The notes under the pieces are model-generated. The model ran no database searches. It was given only the letters and a program-made list of their open reading frames with translations, and had not been told where the DNA came from. A stretch of DNA of 60,463 bases from Aureimonas sp. SK2. GTDB lineage: Bacteria; Pseudomonadota; Alphaproteobacteria; Rhizobiales; Rhizobiaceae. A program made the position numbers and the translations under genes. Each line of letters opens with the position of its first letter. Position 1 is the first letter of the stretch. Shown in pieces: positions 25,137-33,773 of the stretch. The DNA is taken from assembly GCF_029813115.1 (NCBI RefSeq), contig NZ_JAPZDS010000020.1, positions 1 through 60,463 on the forward strand. Direction: 5' to 3'.

Positions 25137-25717
25137 CGGCCGCTCCCATAGATGCGCTCGTACTCGTCGCGGAGCTGCGTGCCCTCGCCGAGATCCTCGC
25201 GCGTGTAGAAGCTCGGGCTTCCGCCCTGCGAGCCGAAGCCCACAGTCGGCGTCGTGAACTGGATCTGCATGCCGCCACCTGAACCGCTGAAGCCAGGGAT
25301 GCCCAACCGATCGAAGCTCGGAAGCTGCAAGGCGGCCGTCAGAGGCTCGGTGATCTCGGCCCACTTCTCCTGCGCGAACGAGCAGAGCTGCTGTTCGGCG
25401 CCCGCCACAGCCCCATTCAGGAGCGACTGGAGGTTCGGCAGCGAGATCATGGTGTCGAGGTTGATCGAGAACAGATCATCCAGGCACCCGAGACCCGAGA
25501 CGCCCGCCGGCAGCTTCAGCGCCGCCTCGGCGCGCTTCACCTCGGCCTCGATGCCAGATCGGATCGCCTCCGTCAGCGTCGACGCCACGCTGCTATCGCA
25601 GCCGGCGCCAGCGTTCTTGAAAAGCTGCGCAATCGCGTCCTGTGCCTGCGCAGGCGCGACCGGCAACGCGCCGATCGCCGCGATCGTCGCGATCGCAAAA
25701 CCACGAGCCAACATCAT
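25133..25717 (-). CDS. TraV-position exported protein
   Basis: The 194-aa protein carries a signal peptide (MMLARGFAIATIAAIGAL to QAQ) and Cys residues in AGAGCDSSVAST, SGLGCLDDLF and EQQLCSFAQ, suggesting disulfides. The C-terminus is polar with FYTREDLGEGTQLRDEYERI. It overlaps both neighbours by 4 bases. By place and size it corresponds to R64 TraV, before TraW. No catalytic motif is seen. Confidence 0.6.
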   Translation of the reverse strand: MMLARGFAIATIAAIGALPVAPAQAQDAIAQLFKNAGAGCDSSVASTLTEAIRSGIEAEVKRAEAALKLPAGVSGLGCLDDLFSINLDTMISLPNLQSLLNGAVAGAEQQLCSFAQEKWAEITEPLTAALQLPSFDRLGIPGFSGSGGGMQIQFTTPTVGFGSQGGSPSFYTREDLGEGTQLRDEYERIYGSGR

Positions 25718-26490
25718 GACCCCCCCAAATTCGCGCGCTGCCCTTGGAACGGCAGCGTTTCCTGAATGACTACCGCGCGCTTCGACCCGAGACCGGGGAA
25801 GCCTTCCGTCGCGTCGTACATGCCGTCCTGGTAGTAGTTCGTGGTGTCGCCGGTCCCCCCGGCCCACTCCACTTCGCCACCGCCCACCCAGGTCTCGCCC
25901 GCATGCTTGCCCATGCGGTTCAGGAGGTACTCGTTGAGCTTGGTGGCGCTGCCGCCGTTCGCCCGGATCGCATCGGCACTGAGACCGGAGGGGCTGAAGC
26001 CGGAGGCCGCCCACCGGTTCAGACCGGGACCGCCCAGGAAGTGCGCGGCCGAGAGAAGCCCGTCCGTCGTAATCGGGCGACCCGCAACCTTCGAGCCGAT
26101 CGCGCCGCGCGTCGTCGAGCTGAACCCATTGAGGTTCCGATCGGTGAACCGCTTCATGCCGGCGTCTTGCAGATTTTTGCCCGCCTGCGTGTAGCGCAGG
26201 TCGTTGAGGTTGTTCACGCCCGCAGCGCGCGCTTCCGGCGTGAAGGTGTAGCTCGACCATTCCCGCTTCGCGCCGCCGGTATAGGTCATGTAGCCCAGCC
26301 CGGCGAAGGTGGACGGTATGAACTGGTATCGGCCGAGCGCCTTCGTGGTGCCCGCGTGGTTGAAGACGGAGTAACTGCCGCCGGACTCGGCGCCCGAAAC
26401 GTTGTTGATGTAGGACTCGCTGGCAAAGCCCAGCGCGGTCGTTCCAACCAGAGCCGCGATGATAAGGGACGCGCGAAGGAGCTTCATCAC
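25714..26490 (-). CDS. Exported lytic transglycosylase-like protein
   Basis: The 258-aa protein has a short signal (LLRASLIIAALVGTTALGFA) and a lysozyme-like core: SGAESGGSYSVFNHAG, with Glu35 a candidate catalytic residue, then TKALGRYQFIPSTFAGLGY typical of SLT/transglycosylase folds in mobile elements. It would open peptidoglycan for assembly of the mating channel. It is embedded in the operon with 4-base overlaps on both sides, an addition not standard between traU and traV in R64. Confidence 0.75.
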   Translation of the reverse strand: MMKLLRASLIIAALVGTTALGFASESYINNVSGAESGGSYSVFNHAGTTKALGRYQFIPSTFAGLGYMTYTGGAKREWSSYTFTPEARAAGVNNLNDLRYTQAGKNLQDAGMKRFTDRNLNGFSSTTRGAIGSKVAGRPITTDGLLSAAHFLGGPGLNRWAASGFSPSGLSADAIRANGGSATKLNEYLLNRMGKHAGETWVGGGEVEWAGGTGDTTNYYQDGMYDATEGFPGLGSKRAVVIQETLPFQGQRANLGGS

Positions 26491-27377
26491 CGCAGCTCCG
26501 GCAACTGCGTTGAAGGCGGCGCTTCGGCGATGACGCGCGGGGTGCCGGCAGGGATGACGTCCATCGGCAGGATGTGCTCGAGCGTTTCGCCCGTCGTGGC
26601 GCTGACCACCGACACGTCCTGCGAGGTCTGGATCTCCAGGGCGCGGAAGCCATTGGCATCCGTGCGTCCGTCACCAACGCCTGCGTCGGGTCCGATCGCA
26701 TAGAACTGCTGGATGACCTTGCCGGCGTCCGTCACCAGAAGCGGGCACTCGTCGTTGCCGCAAACCGCGATGCCCTGCATGAAGATCAGCGTCTCGTCGC
26801 CGTTCATCAGGTTGACGTCGAGGGCGTCGATCGTCGGGGCGTCCGAGGTGCCGGCGACGTCGGGCTGGTTGGCATTCAGCCACTCGACCGCCAGGCGCAT
26901 TTCGGTTTCGGTCGCCGGTCGCCGTGTCGGATAGCCGCCATAGAGGTTCGGCTCGTACTTCGCGCCGCCCCACTGCCATTCCCGGTTCTTGGAGAAGATC
27001 GACTTGAGGCCGGTCACTTCGTCGACCTCGCCGAGCTCGATCTCCTTTCCCGGCCCCCGCCATACCTCGGCCCATTCGCCTCCGGTGTGGTAGAGAACCG
27101 CGACCGAGCAGTCCCGCTCGCAGCTCGGTCCGAACCCGATCTTGACGGCCAACTGGTCCGTCGCCCCCTCAACCGGGTCGCGCAGCCAGATCCGCTCGGC
27201 CGAGACGTACTGAAACTCCGGCTGATACATCCGCCGCGCAATCTGCGTGGCCGTGCGGTCCTCTTTCTCGAACCGCACCTTTTCGAGGCCGACGCCTTCC
27301 TGCGCAAAACCCGGCGCCGTCATGGCGAGCATGACGCCGATCGCCGCCCCCGCAGCGAACATCCCCCTGGATTTCAT
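26487..27377 (-). CDS. Exported transfer-operon protein, unknown
   Basis: The 296-aa protein starts MKSRGMFAAGAAIGVMLAMT with cleavage after GFA. Four cysteines in two close pairs (GPSCERDCSVAVL, AVCGNDECPLLV) predict disulfides, fitting the DsbC-like gene elsewhere in the cluster. The sequence is mostly beta-strand with SH3- or Ig-like segments but no clear family. It overlaps traU and the transglycosylase gene by 4 bases, so it is probably a periplasmic structural part. Confidence 0.6.
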   Translation of the reverse strand: MKSRGMFAAGAAIGVMLAMTAPGFAQEGVGLEKVRFEKEDRTATQIARRMYQPEFQYVSAERIWLRDPVEGATDQLAVKIGFGPSCERDCSVAVLYHTGGEWAEVWRGPGKEIELGEVDEVTGLKSIFSKNREWQWGGAKYEPNLYGGYPTRRPATETEMRLAVEWLNANQPDVAGTSDAPTIDALDVNLMNGDETLIFMQGIAVCGNDECPLLVTDAGKVIQQFYAIGPDAGVGDGRTDANGFRALEIQTSQDVSVVSATTGETLEHILPMDVIPAGTPRVIAEAPPSTQLPELR

Positions 27378-30300
27378 CGAGACACCTCACGCACCAAATC
27401 ATCGGCAAGCTGCTGGACGACGTTCTCGCGCGCGCGATCGTCGATCGCGGTGCCTGCGTCCTCCAGATCGGAAAGGCGGCGCTCCAGCGTGGCGCGGGCA
27501 GAGCCGCCCGGGAAACGCTTCGCCAAGATCGCCCGGGCCTGTTTCGAGCCGAGACGATCGTAGAGCATCCGGCGCAACGCGGCGTCCTCGGCCGTCGTCG
27601 ACAGCGCCCATAGCTCGTTCGGCCCCGGCTGGTTCACCAGCTCTTGGACATACGTGCCGCTGCGCAGCTTCATCATGGCGAGGACCGGGGCGCCATCAGC
27701 CGTCGGTCCCGTGAGCCCGCGCATGACCTCCTTGATGGAGGGGCCGAGGTTGTAGTCCTTGCAGATCCGGTCGCGGCTTTTCTCGGTCGGGACGTTGCAG
27801 AACCAAAAGGTCGAAGCCAGCTCCTGAATGGCTGGGTCGAAGTCTTCAAGGAGCTGCGACGCGAGGAGGATCTGGACGCCGTTCTTTCGGCCGACGCGCA
27901 CGTCCTGAACGATCTGATCGCGAATGCCGAGCCCGCCGGTCAGGTGGTACTCGTCCATGCCAAAGAGCTTGGCCATCTGCCGGTTGTTCTCGACGCGCCG
28001 GAGATGCAGCGCGCGGGCGCCTTCGGCGAAGTCACCGTGGAGCGTCTTGCCGCGGATCTCGTCCGCATCGAGCCAGAAGTCGGTGGTCGTCGCCTGACGG
28101 GCGACCATGTACATGATCGCCGCCTGGCGCTTCGCCTGCGCACCGGAGGTCGTCACGACGTCCGCGAGATCCAGCGAGATGATGCGAGCGTTCGACAGGT
28201 CGAAGCGTGTGGGCTGCGCGAGGATCGGGAAGTCTCGGGCCGCCGAGGTCATCATGCGCTGGAACGCGCGCACGACCGTCTCGCCGGTCGGGGTCCGCAT
28301 GTCGCGGAACTGTTCCGAGACGGTCTCCTCGTTCGCCATGAGGACGAGATCGGAGAGAACCGGCACTGCGAAGCGCTGCGCAAGCGCCGCTTCGTGCAGC
28401 TTGCCCTTGGTGCCGAGGAAGTCGGCGACTTCCCACCACGTCGTCTGCTTGTCGCTCTGAAAGCTTAGCGCCTTCAGCGCCGCGTCGACCTCGTGGCTTT
28501 CCGTATACTGAAACTTCTTCGCTCCCTCGTCCGAGAGGCGGAGGTAGGCGGCATCGATCGAGGCGGCGGCGACCTGCGACATGCCATCATAGGACTTTTC
28601 CTCGCCGTCAGGCGTGCAGATCAGCGTCACGAGGTTGACGAGGAACGCGCGCTCGTGCGCCAGCGGGAAGCGTAGGAAGAGCTGGGTGTCGAACGGGTTC
28701 ATCGCGTTCGAGCCGTCCATCTTCAGGCGATGGTAGACGGCCTCATGCCGGCGATGCACGGGAAGCGCATCGCGGATCATGAGGATCAGGCCCGAACTCG
28801 ACGGCCCGATGTCGATGATCGAGATACGCGGCAGGAGACCGCCGTTGTCGTCCGAGCGGCCCGATTGCCGGCTCAGCGCCACCGCAAAGCAGATCGTGTT
28901 CAGAAGAACGGACTTACCGGCCCCCGGCGTGCCGGTAATGATGTCCACCCAAGAGAGCTGCTGTGCCGAGCCCGGCTGATAGGGCCAAAGCTTGCCGTCC
29001 TTCGTGCGCAGGAGAACCGCGCCGCGCGACCACGGGCTTGCGGGCCGCGCGATCGGCGCCATCGCCAAGGCTTCGGAGAAGGATGCCGAGGCAGCCGGCG
29101 CCGTCGAGGCGGCCGAAATCCCGACCGCCGAGGACATCACGCATTCCATCGGATCGCCCGAAAGGGCGTCCGTCTGGCAGTTGCCCCACCGCTCCACCGT
29201 GCGGCGGAGCTGCGCCACATGCCGGCGAAGCTTCACTTCCTCGCTTTTGTCGCACCACACGGCGAACGAGACGCGCCAGCGCACCACCGTATCGCCCGCC
29301 CCATCGCTCTTGCGAAGGCGCTCGAAAGCGTCCCTGATCCGCGTGTTCGAGATCGGGGCCGCCCAGGTGAAGAGCTGGAGGTATTGCTGCTTGAAGACCT
29401 GCCCCTGAAACCCGCCCGCGTCGACCATCATCGAGCAGCGCCAGGACATGCGCTCCTCGCCTTCCAAGACGCTGCGGATGAGCTGGTTGAACTCGACCAC
29501 GACCTCCGGGCCGAGCGTGATGTCGAAGCCTGAGAACACGTAGTCGCCGAGACACACCGTCGTTTGGTCGAGGACCTCGCCGTGCTCGGTCATCACCTGC
29601 CGCGCGATGATCGGCCAGAGAAGGTTCGTCACGTCGCCCTGGCTCAGCTCGCGCTCGCGCGAGGGCATGCGGGCGCGCACGTAGTCGCCAGGCAGCGTGC
29701 CCTTCCACGTCTTGCCGTTCGGCATGAAGGCGGGGTTCATGATCCCGCGCATGACCGACAAACCCTCATGGGTCGTCAGCGGCTTGAGGACGATGCCTTG
29801 GGTCGAGAACTCGCGCACCAGCGCGTCGCTGACGCTCATGTGGCGCGTCAGGAGGCTATCGAGCGCAAGGCTCGGAAACTGGCCCTCGCGCATCGGGGGC
29901 GAGCCCTTCAGGCGCTTGGACACGCCGTTGGCGGCTTCCTTGCTTTCGGTGCGCGTCATCAAGGACGGGCGCGACCAAAGCGTCAGGTAGCAGCGTTCGC
30001 CGGACAGCTTGAGGGGAAGGAGCGCGAGGCGCTCCGAGAGAATGTCGTCGAGGTCGAGGCCCGTATCTTCCGCGTTCCGCCGCGTATGGCGGATCGCGCG
30101 AGCGATCTCCTCGTGCCCGAGGTCGGGCGACTGCGTGAAGAAGAACTCGATCGAATGTCCGGGCCGCGTGAGATAGGCACTCAACGCGACCCGGAGCCGT
30201 TCGACGGACTCAGTAATCTCCAACGGCCCAGGCAGAGACCTGAACCCGTCGAGCTCGAAGAGGCTGGCAAGGCTTCCATCGTCCGAGACGAACGTCGTCT

Positions 30301-30394
30301 CGTTCTCGGTCGAGATCAGACGGCAGTAGCCGTCCAGCGACTTGCGGAAGACCGACCGGCCAAGGAAGCTTGCAACCCCATCGAGCAAGGACAA
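27374..30394 (-). CDS. icmB: IcmB/DotO/TraU secretion ATPase
   Basis: The 1006-aa protein has the size and plan of DotO/TraU. Walker A GTPGAGKS lies at 488-495; a Walker-B-like ISIIDIG follows near 524, and FWLDADEIRG and LLASQLLEDFDP occur in the later half. It is a VirB4-class ATPase that binds the inner-membrane channel with DotB. It overlaps the next gene by 4 bases. No frameshift is visible. Confidence 0.9.
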   Translation of the reverse strand: MSLLDGVASFLGRSVFRKSLDGYCRLISTENETTFVSDDGSLASLFELDGFRSLPGPLEITESVERLRVALSAYLTRPGHSIEFFFTQSPDLGHEEIARAIRHTRRNAEDTGLDLDDILSERLALLPLKLSGERCYLTLWSRPSLMTRTESKEAANGVSKRLKGSPPMREGQFPSLALDSLLTRHMSVSDALVREFSTQGIVLKPLTTHEGLSVMRGIMNPAFMPNGKTWKGTLPGDYVRARMPSRERELSQGDVTNLLWPIIARQVMTEHGEVLDQTTVCLGDYVFSGFDITLGPEVVVEFNQLIRSVLEGEERMSWRCSMMVDAGGFQGQVFKQQYLQLFTWAAPISNTRIRDAFERLRKSDGAGDTVVRWRVSFAVWCDKSEEVKLRRHVAQLRRTVERWGNCQTDALSGDPMECVMSSAVGISAASTAPAASASFSEALAMAPIARPASPWSRGAVLLRTKDGKLWPYQPGSAQQLSWVDIITGTPGAGKSVLLNTICFAVALSRQSGRSDDNGGLLPRISIIDIGPSSSGLILMIRDALPVHRRHEAVYHRLKMDGSNAMNPFDTQLFLRFPLAHERAFLVNLVTLICTPDGEEKSYDGMSQVAAASIDAAYLRLSDEGAKKFQYTESHEVDAALKALSFQSDKQTTWWEVADFLGTKGKLHEAALAQRFAVPVLSDLVLMANEETVSEQFRDMRTPTGETVVRAFQRMMTSAARDFPILAQPTRFDLSNARIISLDLADVVTTSGAQAKRQAAIMYMVARQATTTDFWLDADEIRGKTLHGDFAEGARALHLRRVENNRQMAKLFGMDEYHLTGGLGIRDQIVQDVRVGRKNGVQILLASQLLEDFDPAIQELASTFWFCNVPTEKSRDRICKDYNLGPSIKEVMRGLTGPTADGAPVLAMMKLRSGTYVQELVNQPGPNELWALSTTAEDAALRRMLYDRLGSKQARAILAKRFPGGSARATLERRLSDLEDAGTAIDDRARENVVQQLADDLVREVSR

Positions 30395-30399
30395 GGAGC

Positions 30400-30774
30400 T
30401 TACTCGACTTCGCGCAGCGTGCCGTCGATCGACGAGCGCGTGCCGCCGTCACCGAAGAACGTGTCGACCGACAGGCCCATGAACACCGGCAGTGCCAGCA
30501 GCGCGGCGGCAGCGGCGCCCCACTTGAAGGCGGCCATCGGCGAAGCGTTGGGATCGTGGTTGTTGCGGCTGTTCTTCCAGAGAACGGTGATCGCGACGAT
30601 CGCCGAGATGACGCCGCAGATGAAGGCGGCGGCGAGCAGGAAGTCGCCCATCGGGCCGAGGAAGCCCGTGCGGACCGTATCCATCGTGCCGCCGAAACCG
30701 GCTTCCTGAGCGTTGGCGGTGCCCGCGAGCGCCATCATGGCGGTGCTGACGGCGAGAATGTGAAGCTTCTTCAT
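30400..30774 (-). CDS. TraR-like small membrane protein of the mating channel
   Basis: The 124-aa protein has a signal or first helix (LHILAVSTAMMALAGTANA), then two membrane segments (FLLAAAFICGVISAIVAITVLW and FKWGAAAAALLALPVFMGL) and an acidic tail. This fits TraR of R64-type systems and the IcmC/DotE-like group by length and place, 5 bases upstream of traU. The membrane pattern is also like a pilin subunit, so a structural role is possible. Confidence 0.65.
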   Translation of the reverse strand: MKKLHILAVSTAMMALAGTANAQEAGFGGTMDTVRTGFLGPMGDFLLAAAFICGVISAIVAITVLWKNSRNNHDPNASPMAAFKWGAAAAALLALPVFMGLSVDTFFGDGGTRSSIDGTLREVE

Positions 30775-30781
30775 GAGACCC

Positions 30782-31324
30782 TTACCCTACGACCAGGCTT
30801 TCGATCATTCCGACGAACACCACGATGTTGATGGCGAGCGTGCCGCCAATCAGGTGCGTGGCACCCTTTCCAACGAGACCGGAGCCTGGGTGAACCGGCG
30901 CTGCGTTGAGAAGAAACAGGCCCCGGATCATTCCGATGAGGCCGATGATTTGGACGATGCGCAGGAGCGCGACGACGATGGAGCGAGCGTTGTCGTTCGT
31001 CATCGACTGCATGGCTTCCGGCGCGTAGGCGAAAATCTCCGTCGGCTGAGCGGCCGTGGAGGTCATGAACAGGGTTTCGAGCGAGGCACCGACAACGGCG
31101 GGTAGCCCCAGCAGGAAAGCCCCGATCACCCAATGCGCGATGACCGCTCCCTTGGAATGGGAGCCCGACACGAAGCGGCTTGGCGTGTCGCCATGCTGGG
31201 CTGCGATCAACACCCCGCGGATCAGCAGCACCGTTCCTGCGATGAAGCAGAACGCCACCAGGAGGGCCTGGAGCGGAGGAACGATGTCGCTGACGCGCTG
31301 GATGAAGTCCGCAAAGCCCTGCAT
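30782..31324 (-). CDS. icmC: IcmC/DotE/TraQ-family membrane protein
   Basis: The 180-aa protein shows the family end pattern IGLIGMIRGLFLLNAAPVHP followed by VGKGATHLIGGTLAINIVVF, plus two earlier membrane helices (LLVAFCFIAGTVLLIRGV and GAFLLGLPAVVGASLETL). IcmC/DotE are small polytopic membrane parts of type IVB systems. The start at 31324 overlaps the upstream stop by one base. Confidence 0.8.
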   Translation of the reverse strand: MQGFADFIQRVSDIVPPLQALLVAFCFIAGTVLLIRGVLIAAQHGDTPSRFVSGSHSKGAVIAHWVIGAFLLGLPAVVGASLETLFMTSTAAQPTEIFAYAPEAMQSMTNDNARSIVVALLRIVQIIGLIGMIRGLFLLNAAPVHPGSGLVGKGATHLIGGTLAINIVVFVGMIESLVVG

Positions 31325-31956
31325 CAGTTCGTCGCTCCCTCTTCGGGATCGACCTTGGCGGGCTTCTTGGCTGGCGCGGCCTTCTCCGGCGCAGGCGCTT
31401 CAGTCACCGCCGCCGGGGTGACGACAGTATGCTTCGCCCGCGTGAGAAGCTGCGGCTGTTGCGTCTCCTCGCCATACACTCCAGATGCGTCCGGCTCGAT
31501 GGGGAACTCCGATGCCGGATCTTCTTCCACCGGCTGCGTCAGAGCGCCGACCACATCGCGCCGCGTCGCTTCGTTCTGAGCATGGAGAGCCCGGATATGG
31601 GTCGCGAGCTTCTGGATCACGCCATCGTGATTAAGAAGGCCGTCCATTTCTTCCTTCAGCCGCTTGTTTTCCGCCTCTACGACGTCAAGGCGTTGGGCAA
31701 ACACCGCTAATGCGTTCTGAAGCTCGTCATTCGAGGGCTTCGGGGACGGGGTTAAAGCGGCCCTTAACTCCGATGCAATACTATTGGTCTGGATCGGATC
31801 GTATGTTTCAACCGCGCCAGAGACGTAATTTGCGATGACAGCGCCACCGAGGATCAAAGGACAAACGACTAGAAGAGAAATAAGCGCGAGGCGCTTACGC
31901 TCTGACTTCCTTTCGCTCTTGTTGTTTTCCCAACGGGAAACGATGTCACTTGCCAT
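31324..31956 (-). CDS. TraP-position membrane-anchored coiled-coil protein
   Basis: The 210-aa protein has a basic N-terminal tail (WENNKSERKSERKR), one membrane helix (LISLLVVCPLILGGAVIANY), a coiled coil (LAVFAQRLDVVEAENKRLKE) and a Pro/Ala/Lys-rich C-terminus. It is the first gene of the leftward traP-to-traY run. Place and layout recall R64 TraP / DotF, but no sequence motif proves this. Confidence 0.6.
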   Translation of the reverse strand: MASDIVSRWENNKSERKSERKRLALISLLVVCPLILGGAVIANYVSGAVETYDPIQTNSIASELRAALTPSPKPSNDELQNALAVFAQRLDVVEAENKRLKEEMDGLLNHDGVIQKLATHIRALHAQNEATRRDVVGALTQPVEEDPASEFPIEPDASGVYGEETQQPQLLTRAKHTVVTPAAVTEAPAPEKAAPAKKPAKVDPEEGATN

Positions 31957-32032
31957 TCCGAACCCCGTTTGCGTTCCCGTACGCTTATGCTATGTCTTGT
32001 TTGTCACGTTTTTGCACGCGCCCTGCCAGGCA

Positions 32033-32059
32033 CCTAACCCTTTTTTAACACAAGTTAGG
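32033..32059. promoter_or_regulatory. Operator-like inverted repeat in the divergent tra promoter region
   Basis: CCTAAC and GTTAGG are separated by 15 bases including TTTTTTAACA. They lie in the 125-base gap between the leftward traP-like and rightward dsbC-like operons. A shared regulator binding here could coordinate both halves of the mating genes. Inference only. Confidence 0.5.
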
Positions 32060-32081
32060 CGTGCGTGAGGCGGCAAATCGG

Positions 32082-33134
32082 ATGGTAAGGTTACTCGTAG
32101 TCCTGGCGTGTAGCGTGGCTGCTACACCTTTTGCCCTCGCTCAGGATCAGCGAGCGGCTCCTATTTCCGTGCCCAGCAGCCTGTCGCGGTTCACGGATGT
32201 GCGACCGGGCGTGCCTCTTGGCGTGCTCCAGTCGTGGATCGTGTCAGAGGGCGGCCAGCAGCGCGTAGTTGTCACAACTCAAGATGGTTTTACGGTCGTC
32301 GGAGATGTGATCGGCCCGCAGGGTCAGGACATTTCCTCTGCCCTCTTGGCCCTTTCCGGGTTGTCGCGGCCGCAGACGATCCCGCCCAATCCTCAGTCAT
32401 CACAGCTCACGATGCCCCCCGCGCAGCCGGCGAGCCCGGCTGCGGCGCCGCAGGCCATGACCCCCTCCCCCGCTTCGCCGTTGCAGCTTCAGACGGCAGA
32501 GCCGGCATTGCAGCCGCCAGCAGCGGTCACGCCCTCGCCGCTCGCTTCCGCAGCTTCAGCGGCCGCGCCCGCAGGAGCTACGCCGCCGATCGTGATGGAA
32601 AAGGCGCAGTCGCTCGACCAGCTCCTCGAGCAGGCGATCGACGTCAGCGCGTGGTTCAGCGCCGGAACGCCGAAGCCCGGTGCGCCGGTCATCTTCTTCA
32701 TGGCGGACCCGACCTGCCCGCACTGCGCGGTCGCCGTCGACATGCTGAAGGACAAGATCCAAGCCGGCGACATCGATCTTCGCGTCATCCTGGCCCCGAT
32801 CCGCAGCCAACAGGCCGTGTTCGAAGCGGCGTCGATCCTGCAAAGCCCGACACCGGGCGCGGACTTCATGAACCACGAGCTGTCCAAGACGACCTCGACC
32901 GTCAGCACGTTTAAGGTTCTCCAGCCGTCAGAAATCCAGCCGGATGTCGTTCGCGCCCTCCAGCGCAACGTCGAGTGGATGCGCGGCAACGGCATCCAAG
33001 GCGTGCCCTTCTACATCTACAACACGGCCGAAGGCGCGAAGGTCGAGTTCGGTGAGGTGAAGGACAGCATGTTGGCCGCTGCGATCCCGGTGCGCGGCTC
33101 GGTCCAGACGGCGGCCCAGGAGCCCAAGCCATGA
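32082..33134 (+). CDS. DsbC/TrbB-like periplasmic thioredoxin-fold protein
   Basis: The 350-aa protein starts at ATG 32082 behind GAGGCGG. It has a signal (MVRLLVVLACSVAATPFALA), a Pro/Ala-rich linker of about 100 residues, and a thioredoxin fold with redox motif CPHC at 212-215 in FFMADPTCPHCAVAVDML, plus the cis-Pro segment IQGVPFYIYN. It would form or repair disulfides in Cys-bearing transfer proteins. The IncI plasmid R64 has a DsbC-like TrbB. It overlaps dotI by 4 bases. Confidence 0.82.
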   Translation: MVRLLVVLACSVAATPFALAQDQRAAPISVPSSLSRFTDVRPGVPLGVLQSWIVSEGGQQRVVVTTQDGFTVVGDVIGPQGQDISSALLALSGLSRPQTIPPNPQSSQLTMPPAQPASPAAAPQAMTPSPASPLQLQTAEPALQPPAAVTPSPLASAASAAAPAGATPPIVMEKAQSLDQLLEQAIDVSAWFSAGTPKPGAPVIFFMADPTCPHCAVAVDMLKDKIQAGDIDLRVILAPIRSQQAVFEAASILQSPTPGADFMNHELSKTTSTVSTFKVLQPSEIQPDVVRALQRNVEWMRGNGIQGVPFYIYNTAEGAKVEFGEVKDSMLAAAIPVRGSVQTAAQEPKP

Positions 33135-33769
33135 GCAACGCGGGCTACGGCAATGCCGAGAGCGTGCTGGTCCGCTCCAACACCTACAAAGCCGCACTCA
33201 GGGCGATGACGATCTATGCCGCCTGCGCGACCGCCGCCGCTGTCGTCAGCACGTCGGTCGCCCTGTATGTGACAATGGCGAGGCCCGAGCCTCGCTACTT
33301 CGCCACCACGTCGAACGGTCAGATCCAGCTGCTCACGCCGCTGGATCGGCCACATATGTCCGCGGCCGACGTCCTGAACTTCTCCGTTCGAGCCGTCACG
33401 AACTCGCTGACCTACTCGTTCGACAACTACCGGGCTCAGTTTCAGGAGTCCCAGCAGTATTTCAGCCAGCCTGACGGTTGGAACTCCTTCGTGGAAGCCG
33501 TTCAGCGATCGAAGGCCCTCGATCTCGTCCGAAACGGGCGCTTCAACTCCAGTGCCACCGCATCGACGCCGGTCATCGTCAGGCAAGGTGTGAATGCCAC
33601 CGGTAGCTACGAATGGATCGTCCAGATGCCGATCCGCATCTCCTACCAATCCGCTTCCGAAGTCACCGGCCAGTCCAACACGGTCACGGTGCGGCTCACC
33701 CGTCTTCCAACCTACGAGACGCCCTATGGTATCGCCATTTCGCAGTTCAATGCAGCAGCAGGCGGGTAA
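33131..33769 (+). CDS. dotI: IcmL/DotI/TraM inner-membrane protein
   Basis: The 212-aa protein has one membrane helix near residues 28-48 (IYAACATAAAVVSTSVALYV) and a periplasmic VirB8-like domain, with the family patterns TPLDRPHMSAADVLNFSVRA and YRAQFQESQQYFSQPDGW. DotI forms the inner-membrane platform with DotJ. I see no separate DotJ gene. Its start overlaps the DsbC-like stop (ATGA) and dotH follows 4 bases after. Confidence 0.88.
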   Translation: MSNAGYGNAESVLVRSNTYKAALRAMTIYAACATAAAVVSTSVALYVTMARPEPRYFATTSNGQIQLLTPLDRPHMSAADVLNFSVRAVTNSLTYSFDNYRAQFQESQQYFSQPDGWNSFVEAVQRSKALDLVRNGRFNSSATASTPVIVRQGVNATGSYEWIVQMPIRISYQSASEVTGQSNTVTVRLTRLPTYETPYGIAISQFNAAAGG

Positions 33770-33773
33770 GTCC

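Noticed and set aside
28730-30709. Plus-strand open frames of 267-381 codons opposite icmB
   Set aside because: Shadow of the icmB coding strand; repetitive Arg/Ala/Leu composition, no family pattern, and the tight minus-strand operon leaves no room for independent genes.
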